Of a stretch of DNA of 64,000 bases, positions 31,339-38,701 are shown piece by piece. A model generated the notes under the pieces. The model did not search any database, was not told the DNA's origin, and saw only the letters and a program-made list of their open reading frames with translations. This DNA is from Nibribacter ruber (GTDB lineage Bacteria > Bacteroidota > Bacteroidia > Cytophagales > Hymenobacteraceae). The stretch covers positions 2,355,001 to 2,419,000 of the forward strand of contig NZ_CP047897.1 of NCBI RefSeq assembly GCF_009913235.1. Direction: 5' to 3'. Within the stretch, counting starts at the first letter, position 1; the number at the start of each line of letters is the position of its first letter. The translations under genes and the position numbers were made by a program.

Positions 31339-34300
31339 TTAGTTGCCCACCGGGTCAATGTCTGGCGGCGGCGTGCCTTCTTCTTTTTTCTTCTTCTTTT
31401 TGTCTTTTTTAGAGTCCTCTTTCACGGGGTCAGCCACCGGAATGTCTGGTGCTGGTTCTACCTCTGCGTCCTTCTTCTTTTTCTCTTTCTTAGACTTGGC
31501 CGGGGCCTCTTCCTGCGTTTTGGCCGGAGGAGTTTCAAAGCCCGGAGGCGCGGCATCAGTTACCTCTTCGGTCTTTTCTTTCTTCTTTTTCTTAGACTTC
31601 TTGCCGCTTTCTTCTTCTGGGGCGGTATCAAAGGTGTTATAGACTGGTTGGGCCGGAGCAGCTTTCAATGGTTCTTTGCCCAGGTAGTTCTTCCTGAAGT
31701 AATTCACGAACTCCATCTTCTCAATCTGCTCTACCGGGTAGAAGTTGTAAGAACCAGCACCTGGCCCGCCCCCCTTGGCCTTGTCTGAGATGATGCCATT
31801 GAAGCCTTCATCAGAAGAGGCCAAGCCTAAGGCGCCTTCATAGAAATTCAGGAAGTACCAGGCATACGGCGTAGGCTCCAGGAAAATGGCCACCGCGTCA
31901 CCAGAGGCACCGCGCTTGATCTCTATGTACCCGTTAATCTTGGCGTTGATGTCTTTCTTGTCCACGCCAGCCAGGCTGATGGGTCCTACGCTGTACCAGG
32001 CATTGGTTTTAGGAGACCATTTCAACTGCACTTGGTTCAATACCAGACTATGCAGCAGCTTAGACGAAATCTTGGAGAAAGGAACATAGCCAGCGGCCGT
32101 CTGCTTCTTGAACTCTTCTACGCCCTTGTCTCCCAGGAACGCTGCCAGTTTATATGGCAGCGTCTCATCATTGAGGTCAACGGCCTCTGGCGCACCCTCC
32201 ACGTTTTTAGCCAAGGTATTGCCCATGCTTTCAATGGCCTGTGAAGGAATGTCAAAGTCAAACGCCATGAAGGTGTTCAGGTTATAGGAGCTGCTGTCCG
32301 TGCGGCCGCTGCCCGTACCCACTGCCTGAAGCTCAAATCCTTTCACGGGCTCTATCAGTTTGAACTTACCGTCATAAAACACTTGCTTGGTAGCGTCATT
32401 GTACTGCAGCATGTTTCCCGTGTAGGATTTGCCATACGCTCTTCCTTCATCGCCTAGCTTAAAGCTCTTGGTGGCTTTGTCAAAAGACAGGAAACCTTCC
32501 ACTTCAAACACGTCCAGATCAGTGAGGTCTTGTTTTTGAGACACGAAGGTGTTGTAAATCTTGCCCGTGCCGTTGTTGATGTGGATACCGGTTTTCAGGG
32601 GCGTTCCGTCTGCCAGGGCCGGCTTCTTGATCTCCAGGCGCACGTCTTCTGGGTTGAGGCCTTCGCGCTTGTACGGGAACCAGTCAGACTTCTCCATGCC
32701 GCTGAAGTTCAGTTTGGCGTAGCCGTCAAAGTTCATGAATTTCTTATTGGACTGGAGTTTCACGTCTCCGTAGTACCGCACCTTAGGCAGGATGAAGAGC
32801 GTATCTTTCTCATTCACGGTAGCGGAGGCCAGAAAGAACTGCGACCCGGCTTTGTCATCTTTCTTACGCTCCTTCTTCTCCCCAGCATCACTGTTCCACT
32901 CAAACTTGTTGAACTTGATGTTATAGGTATCTGTGGCGGCATTGGCGAATTGGTAGATGGCGTTTCCGGTTATACCAGCGTTGTTGTCTATGTGAATCTC
33001 GCCTCGTACCAACTGATGGTGTTTGGCCAGGGAGTCCATGGACAGACCGGCGTTCTTAAAGGTCTTGAGTTTGGCGTTCTCCAGGATATTCACCCGGTTG
33101 CTGTCTGGAATCACGTAGCTGTCGCCTACCGGAATGTATGGCACGCCCGTAGCAATCAAGTTAGATTTGCTGAGGTCATACACAGCCCCGGTGGCTTTGA
33201 ACTGCAGAGAGTCTGCGCCGGGTTTCATGGAGTAGAAGTAAGAACTGTTCTTTTCTGTCTCGCCGGTGGTAAGGGTTAGTTTCTTGTCTTTAAAGTCCCA
33301 GCGGCCCGCGCCCAGTGAAGATTTATATTGTGCAAACGGGAACACGGTACTGGCAAAGCCTCTGCGTTCTGGCGCGTATTGGGCGTAGCCTTCGTCCAGG
33401 TAGAAATCCAGGAAGATGTCATAGGTAGAAAGTGCGGGGCGTTTGGCATCTGTAGAAGCTATCTCCATAGAAGCCTTGTTGCCGTGTATAAGGCCTTTCT
33501 TGAACACAAACAGCGGTGATTTGATGGCGACGTCCTTGCTCTCCGCCACTCCGTCTCCAAACAGGGCCGCCGGCGTAAAGCCCAGCATGCCTTTGTAGGT
33601 AAAGCGGTCATTGAACATGCTCATCACTTCCTTGCCTTTGGTTTGAACCTCTAAGGTGTCTTTGTACGGCCACCACTGCATGGTAAAGCCCTTAAAGCTA
33701 CCCGCCGGATAAGAGCCCTGGGCTACAGAACCGGCTACAAAGCTGCCTTTCACCCCTTTGTCTGTATGCGCAGAATCTACGAAGAAGGTAAAGTTAGGCG
33801 AGTACATGCTGGCCGTCTGGTAAGAAAGCGTGCCCCTTCCTCTCAGGCCCTTGCCGTCCATGGTGAGCGTGTCTGTGAATCTGCCTTTGCCCCCATAGGC
33901 ATTGAATCCTGCCTTGGGAATGATGTACCTGAAACCCAGCGTACCGTCTGGCTGCACGCTCAACTTGGTAGGAAAATCAGGAAAAATGCCCCCCGAGGTG
34001 AAGGTACCGTTAAAGCTGATGGCACTGGCCTTGTTACTGGTCATGCTGTCAATCTTAAACGGTGGCACCGTAAAGTATACCGTAGTATCATACACCCCGC
34101 CCAGAATTTCAGGCTTGTTGAAATAGACTGTAGCTCCAGAAACGGCATCCAGTGACGGATAACCAGGCACTTTCTTCCGGCCAGATTTATTGTCTGGTCT
34201 ATTGAGGTAGAGCTTAGCCGCCCCTTTGTCCCCGCGGCTTACCATGGCGAAGTTAGACTGCTTGGGCTTCCCGTCTTTGTCGGTGGCTTTGGTGGTGACA

Positions 34301-36519
34301 ATGGTAGAGTCAATCTTGGCCATGTCAATAAAGAACCCGTCATAGTCAAAGAAGAACTCCTTGCCCTTAAAGCTGAAGTTAGGCGATACCACCTTGCCGT
34401 TGAAGGATATGTTGCGGTTCTTCTGGATGCGTACTATCTGGCTGTCTGGCAGTGCGTACACGGTGGAGTCTGCATTGAACGGAAACTTCTTCACGCCGCG
34501 CAGAATCAAGTCACCGGTGGTTAGATCCAATGTGGCATTCTTGCCCGCCGGCGACAAGGCGTTGAGTTGAATGTAGTCAAAGTCCTTCTTGTTGCGGGAG
34601 GCTTCTACGTAATGAAAAGCTTTATCCAGCACCTGTACGTTGCCAGAGGCCACGTCATAGTCCACAAAGTTTCCCTGCATCAAGGTATTTAGCGTACCGT
34701 GGGCCGTCTCTGGCTTCATCTTAAACTCCTCAATCATCTCTGAGATATGGAAACCCTTGGCTCCTTGCTTCTGCGCAAATCCCACCACTAAATACAGCGG
34801 ATGAAAATTAGAAATGTTCTGAATCTGCTGAAAGACGGTTTCTGTGAAGTACTCTTTAGAGGCCACCTGCGCCGGCACCTGATTTTTGGCCGTCACAATA
34901 CCAAAGTCAATCTGCGGCTTCTGCAGATCCCAGACCGACATCTCAGAAGTGAGTTCTATCTTATGGTAGGAGTTGGAATACGGCGTGTTTTTGTACAGAC
35001 CATCTGGGTTCATGAGCAACAGGCGCTTGGAGTTCTTGTTGTATTTGAACTGCACGCCTGGGTGCGTGATGGAGTCCTTGCCCTGGTACATGGCTATCCC
35101 CGACTCAGGCGCCGAGATCAAGCTGTCTGTAATGGTGTAGTTGCGGGCCCAGGACCTGAATTTCTTCTCGCCGTTGTGGCTTACCCAGATGGTAGAAGGG
35201 CTTTGGTCCAAAGAGGCACTCATGAGCTTGTTGCCCATCAAGGACATACCTCCCACGTACTGCACATCAGCTCCAAAGCGCTTGATCTTGGCATCATTGG
35301 TATGCGAGATAAAGCGTGGGTAGGCTTTCTGGCCGTTGGCCGGCGTGCGCACTAGTCTATATTCTAGGTTCCCTTGGATGTCATTCTCCAGCACCGCCGG
35401 AAATTTAAGGGTCACGTCTTCGGCTTTGAAGGCGGCTTTGTTCACCTCAATGGCCAATCCTTTGAAGGTAGCCGTAGCATCACCGCCCATGCTGTTCCAC
35501 GTGAACGTACCGCCCTGACCCACAAACATACCGCCGCCCATAGACACCGCCCCCGAGGTTTTTTTGATGGTAACCGAGTCAAACGGAGCCGTCAACAACA
35601 AGTCAACGTCTTTCAAAACTACCACCGGACCTTTGATTTCTGGCAAGGGCGCAGCCACATAGGCAAAACGCATGGGCTCTGGCTGCGCCACTTCTTTTAG
35701 CGGGGCAGGCTCTTCCTTCTTAGGCGCGGCTGCGGTAGACTTAGCTTTGCTGGCCGTTGATTTCTTAGCCGGAGACTTCTTTTTGGGAGCGTCCCAACTG
35801 GCCCAGGGGTCATCTTCAGCGGGCTTAGCGGCTTTAGGCGGATCCCAGCTTGCCCATGGGTCATCTTCTACTTTCTTAACCGGTTTCTTGGCTGGAGCCG
35901 GCGTTTTTGGTTTGGCAGCAGCGGGTTTGGCCGCCGCCACAGGTGCTGGCTTGGCGGCCGGCTTTTCTACAACTGGCTCTTCTCCCCAACCGCCGTCTGG
36001 CCCGGCCGGTGCTGCTCCGTCTCTATACTCAAAGGCGAACGTTCCGCCCAAGACTCTCAACCCGTTGGTAGGGCCTTTGTAAAGGGTTTTGGTACCCAAA
36101 AACGCGTAAGAATTGTTCAGGAACTTCTCATACGTCTTAAAGTCCTGCTTCTGAAGGGTCTGCTCAATCACGTTTAAGAACTGGTCCAGGTTGGCGCCGG
36201 TGTACTGGTGCACGTTCACGGCGCTGCTCACCGCTCCCCAGAAACTCTCAAAGTGCGGCCGGGACTTCATTTTCTTTTTGAGCATCTGCTGAGACAGCTC
36301 CATGACCTTGGTTTTCTGGCCGGCGCTCAGTTTGCCGCTGTTCCAAGCGGTCTCCAGCGCGGTGGCCACCTCCAGGGCGGCGGCGTTCTTGGTACCGGCC
36401 ATGATGGCGCGGGCGTCTATCAGAAACTTCTGCGGGTCTTCTCCTGACAGCGTATAGCTCTGCCCATATCCAACTACGCTACCCAAAAACAGAAAGAGAA
36501 AGAGAGTAAAATGCTTCAT
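31339..36519 (-). CDS. 1726-residue exported protein of unknown function
   Basis: Signal peptide 1-20 (MKHFTLFLFLFLGSVVGYGQ). Residues ~25-155 form a helical domain. Residues 180-280 are Pro/Ala/Lys-rich and contain DDPWASWD twice (219-226, 236-243). About 290-1640 is a long strand-rich region with many short Gly/Asn/Asp-turned segments, such as FSFKGKEFFFDYDGFFIDMAK, that suggest stacked beta units of the kind seen in LptA/OstA or beta-helix proteins. The last ~75 residues are extremely Lys/Glu/Pro-rich (KKSKKKKKEKTEE). I know no function; homologues are probably confined to Cytophagales. prmA lies upstream at 20 nt. Confidence 0.85.
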   Translation of the reverse strand: MKHFTLFLFLFLGSVVGYGQSYTLSGEDPQKFLIDARAIMAGTKNAAALEVATALETAWNSGKLSAGQKTKVMELSQQMLKKKMKSRPHFESFWGAVSSAVNVHQYTGANLDQFLNVIEQTLQKQDFKTYEKFLNNSYAFLGTKTLYKGPTNGLRVLGGTFAFEYRDGAAPAGPDGGWGEEPVVEKPAAKPAPVAAAKPAAAKPKTPAPAKKPVKKVEDDPWASWDPPKAAKPAEDDPWASWDAPKKKSPAKKSTASKAKSTAAAPKKEEPAPLKEVAQPEPMRFAYVAAPLPEIKGPVVVLKDVDLLLTAPFDSVTIKKTSGAVSMGGGMFVGQGGTFTWNSMGGDATATFKGLAIEVNKAAFKAEDVTLKFPAVLENDIQGNLEYRLVRTPANGQKAYPRFISHTNDAKIKRFGADVQYVGGMSLMGNKLMSASLDQSPSTIWVSHNGEKKFRSWARNYTITDSLISAPESGIAMYQGKDSITHPGVQFKYNKNSKRLLLMNPDGLYKNTPYSNSYHKIELTSEMSVWDLQKPQIDFGIVTAKNQVPAQVASKEYFTETVFQQIQNISNFHPLYLVVGFAQKQGAKGFHISEMIEEFKMKPETAHGTLNTLMQGNFVDYDVASGNVQVLDKAFHYVEASRNKKDFDYIQLNALSPAGKNATLDLTTGDLILRGVKKFPFNADSTVYALPDSQIVRIQKNRNISFNGKVVSPNFSFKGKEFFFDYDGFFIDMAKIDSTIVTTKATDKDGKPKQSNFAMVSRGDKGAAKLYLNRPDNKSGRKKVPGYPSLDAVSGATVYFNKPEILGGVYDTTVYFTVPPFKIDSMTSNKASAISFNGTFTSGGIFPDFPTKLSVQPDGTLGFRYIIPKAGFNAYGGKGRFTDTLTMDGKGLRGRGTLSYQTASMYSPNFTFFVDSAHTDKGVKGSFVAGSVAQGSYPAGSFKGFTMQWWPYKDTLEVQTKGKEVMSMFNDRFTYKGMLGFTPAALFGDGVAESKDVAIKSPLFVFKKGLIHGNKASMEIASTDAKRPALSTYDIFLDFYLDEGYAQYAPERRGFASTVFPFAQYKSSLGAGRWDFKDKKLTLTTGETEKNSSYFYSMKPGADSLQFKATGAVYDLSKSNLIATGVPYIPVGDSYVIPDSNRVNILENAKLKTFKNAGLSMDSLAKHHQLVRGEIHIDNNAGITGNAIYQFANAATDTYNIKFNKFEWNSDAGEKKERKKDDKAGSQFFLASATVNEKDTLFILPKVRYYGDVKLQSNKKFMNFDGYAKLNFSGMEKSDWFPYKREGLNPEDVRLEIKKPALADGTPLKTGIHINNGTGKIYNTFVSQKQDLTDLDVFEVEGFLSFDKATKSFKLGDEGRAYGKSYTGNMLQYNDATKQVFYDGKFKLIEPVKGFELQAVGTGSGRTDSSSYNLNTFMAFDFDIPSQAIESMGNTLAKNVEGAPEAVDLNDETLPYKLAAFLGDKGVEEFKKQTAAGYVPFSKISSKLLHSLVLNQVQLKWSPKTNAWYSVGPISLAGVDKKDINAKINGYIEIKRGASGDAVAIFLEPTPYAWYFLNFYEGALGLASSDEGFNGIISDKAKGGGPGAGSYNFYPVEQIEKMEFVNYFRKNYLGKEPLKAAPAQPVYNTFDTAPEEESGKKSKKKKKEKTEEVTDAAPPGFETPPAKTQEEAPAKSKKEKKKKDAEVEPAPDIPVADPVKEDSKKDKKKKKKEEGTPPPDIDPVGN

Positions 36520-36539
36520 AAGAAGAAGGGAATTGCTGA

Positions 36540-37373
36540 TTATTGATTCTTCCGGAAAATGGCCGAAACCCAGTTGTTCTTGCTGCGCGAAGTCTCAAAC
36601 GTAAGGCCGCAGGCAGCAGCCTTTTCCTGCAACAGAGGCAGGTCTTCGGTGTAAAAACCGCTGAGTACCAGCGGTCCTTGCGGTTGGAGCAAGTTGCTGT
36701 AACCGGGCATGTCTTCCAGCAGAACGTTTCTATTGATGTTGGCCAAGATCATGTCAAAAGGGGCTTCGCCGGCCAGCACAGAGGCATCACCCAGGCGTAC
36801 CTCCAGCGTTTGGCAGTGGTTGCGCTCGGCGTTCTCTTGGGCGTTCTCCACGGTCCAGTCTTCTATGTCCACGCCCAGTACCTGGCGGGCGCCCAGCTGT
36901 TCTGCCATGATGGCCAGAATGCCGGTGCCGCAGCCCATGTCTAATACGCGCTTGCCTACGTGACTGAGGGTCAATTGGTTCTCAATCATGAGGGTGGTGG
37001 TTTCATGGTGACCCGTCCCGAACGACATTTTAGGCGTGATCACCACATCATACTGCACGCCTTCTGGCTTAGGGTGGAAATCTGCGCGCACTGACACTTG
37101 GTTGGCGATGAAGAGCGGCTCAAAGTTCTTTTCCCACTCTTCGTTCCAGTTCTGCTTGGCAATGCGCTTGACCTCATACGGAAAGCTGCCCGCAAAACTG
37201 TACCGCTCCACTACCTCCTGCAAGGCCTCTTCAGAAAACTGATCCTCGGGCGCATAGGCCTGAAAACCGTTCTCGGTTTCCTGAAACGTGTCATAGCCCA
37301 ATTCGCCCAATTCCGCGATGAGGATGTCTGTATAGTCTGGAGAGCTGGTAAACGTTACTTCAATATAATCCAT
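36540..37373 (-). CDS. prmA: Ribosomal protein L11 methyltransferase
   Basis: 277 residues. Class I SAM methyltransferase that trimethylates ribosomal protein uL11. N-terminal substrate-recognition domain to ~85, linker with NWNEEWEKNFEPL, then the Rossmann core: FGTGHHETT (~130-138), motif I VLDMGCGTGILAI (~155-167), acidic motif GVDIEDW, and the NPPY-like LANINRN. It is shorter at the N-terminus than the E. coli enzyme, as in other Bacteroidota. Reads into the giant-protein gene after only 20 nt, so the two are probably one transcript. Confidence 0.93.
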   Translation of the reverse strand: MDYIEVTFTSSPDYTDILIAELGELGYDTFQETENGFQAYAPEDQFSEEALQEVVERYSFAGSFPYEVKRIAKQNWNEEWEKNFEPLFIANQVSVRADFHPKPEGVQYDVVITPKMSFGTGHHETTTLMIENQLTLSHVGKRVLDMGCGTGILAIMAEQLGARQVLGVDIEDWTVENAQENAERNHCQTLEVRLGDASVLAGEAPFDMILANINRNVLLEDMPGYSNLLQPQGPLVLSGFYTEDLPLLQEKAAACGLTFETSRSKNNWVSAIFRKNQ

Positions 37374-37446
37374 TGGAAAGCGTGTAAAAGATAGACCGAT
37401 CCCGGTCTGGTTATGATAATTAACGAAGATACAGCTTCTTCCCGTC

Positions 37447-37484
37447 TGTTTTTGTCTTATTTTCTGGAAAACAGTCCAAAAACG
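37447..37484. repeat. R38 palindromic repeat, copy 17
   Basis: 38 nt, centre CTGG; arms GTCTTA/ACAGTCC partly diverged. Forms a doublet with copy 18 in the prmA-tpiA gap. Confidence 0.85.
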
Positions 37485-37553
37485 AAGCGCCCATGAGCAT
37501 TTTAGTCTTCTTAAAATATCCTTATTCTAATATATTCCTCTGATGACAAAGAC

Positions 37554-37591
37554 CGTTTTTGGCCAGTTTCCACTAAAACAGGCCAAAAACG
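37554..37591. repeat. R38 palindromic repeat, copy 18
   Basis: 38 nt, centre CACT. Its last CG is also the first CG of the terminator stem 37590-37628, the same fusion as at copy 7. Confidence 0.9.
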
Positions 37592-37628
37592 AAACAGCCG
37601 CGCCCTACAAGAGGGAACGGCTGTTTCG
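37590..37628. terminator. Terminator of tpiA, fused to R38 copy 18
   Basis: CGAAACAGCCG...CGGCTGTTTCG, an 11-bp outer stem with an inner CCCT...AGGG pairing in the loop. Confidence 0.85.
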
Positions 37629-37673
37629 TTTATTGCTTGATTCGCGACTCAAGACTCAGAACTCGCGACTCCT

Positions 37674-38438
37674 TTAGAAGGACTTGATGATGTCTGTGAA
37701 GTCTCTTGATTTCAAAGAAGCACCACCAATTAGACCGCCGTCCACGTCTGGCTGCGCGAACAGTTCTTTGGCGTTTCCTGGGTTGGCGCTACCGCCGTAC
37801 AAGATGGTTTTGTTGAAGGCAGCTTCAGCATCAAACAGTCTAGACAGTTCTTCTCTGATGTACGCGTGCATATCCTGCGCCTGCTGGCTGCTGGCCGTGC
37901 GTCCGGTGCCAATCGCCCAGATAGGTTCATAGGCGACTACAATCTGATCGAACTCTTCGTTGCTCAAGTGCGCTACGGTGTCTCTCAATTGCTGGCCCAC
38001 GTACTCAAAGTGCTTCTCAGACTCACGTACTTCCAAAGGCTCACCGCAACAGAAAATTGGCTTGATGCCTTGGCCTAAAGCGGCTTTCATTTTCTTCAAC
38101 AGTAAATCGGCGTCTTCATTGTGGTACTGACGACGCTCAGAGTGGCCTACCAACACGTACTCCACACCCACCGACTGCAGCATAGAAGCAGAGACCTCGC
38201 CGGTATAGGCACCGCTCTCATGGGCGCTCACATCTTGCGCGGCCAAATGAATGCGGTCGTTGCCTTGGATCAACTTACCAATGGACTGAAGGAACGGGAA
38301 CGGAGGAGTGATAATCACTTCCACATTGTCTGTGGTGACTTCATCGCGTACCATGTTCTCAATCTCGCTTACCAGCGCCAACGCGTCTTGGTAGGTCTTG
38401 TTCATTTTCCAGTTGCCGGCAACAATGTTCTTTCTCAT
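37674..38438 (-). CDS. tpiA: Triosephosphate isomerase
   Basis: 254 residues, a standard TIM barrel interconverting dihydroxyacetone phosphate and glyceraldehyde 3-phosphate in glycolysis. Active-site residues: Asn and Lys in GNWKMNK (9-15), catalytic His in VLVGHSERRQY (~96-106), catalytic Glu in AYEPIWAIGTGRTA (~168-181), and the phosphate-binding YGGSANPGNA and GLIGGASL near the C-terminus. Monocistronic; downstream hairpin at 37590. Confidence 0.98.
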   Translation of the reverse strand: MRKNIVAGNWKMNKTYQDALALVSEIENMVRDEVTTDNVEVIITPPFPFLQSIGKLIQGNDRIHLAAQDVSAHESGAYTGEVSASMLQSVGVEYVLVGHSERRQYHNEDADLLLKKMKAALGQGIKPIFCCGEPLEVRESEKHFEYVGQQLRDTVAHLSNEEFDQIVVAYEPIWAIGTGRTASSQQAQDMHAYIREELSRLFDAEAAFNKTILYGGSANPGNAKELFAQPDVDGGLIGGASLKSRDFTDIIKSF

Positions 38439-38480
38439 AGTTTCTTATGTGTAAATGGAAACGCCTCATTTGACCAAAGG

Positions 38481-38518
38481 CGTTTTTAGGTTCTTTTCTG
38501 GAAAACAGGCCAAAAACG
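38481..38518. repeat. R38 palindromic repeat, copy 19
   Basis: 38 nt, centre CTGG; 42 nt upstream of the tpiA start, i.e. in its probable promoter/leader region. Confidence 0.9.
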
Positions 38519-38614
38519 GCTTGCTCTCTTCAAGTGCTAAGTTAGTGATTTGGCAGGAAGTAGGATTAGTTAGCAGGCAGGATTCTTACTTAGGGATTGC
38601 CCCTACCCGCAAAC

Positions 38615-38652
38615 AAAAAAGACCTGTTAGGTTTCAAAAACCTCACAGGTCT
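38615..38652 (-). terminator. Terminator of uvrA
   Basis: Minus strand AGACCTGTGAGG...CCTAACAGGTCT followed by a six-T run; it lies just past R38 copy 20. Confidence 0.85.
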
Positions 38653-38661
38653 GAAATATTT

Positions 38662-38699
38662 CATTTTCGGGCTGTTTTTCAGAAAACAGCCCGACAACG
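38662..38699. repeat. R38 palindromic repeat, copy 20 (diverged)
   Basis: 38 nt. The outer flanks have drifted (CATTTTC; CGACAACG), but the core arms GGGCTGTTTT/AAAACAGCCC pair perfectly. Ends 3 nt before the uvrA stop codon. Confidence 0.82.
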
Positions 38700-38701
38700 G
38701 T

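Noticed and set aside
36540-37373. Fusion or operon link giving prmA a role with the giant exported protein
   Set aside because: Only close spacing supports it; prmA is a cytoplasmic ribosomal methyltransferase, so a functional link is not claimed.
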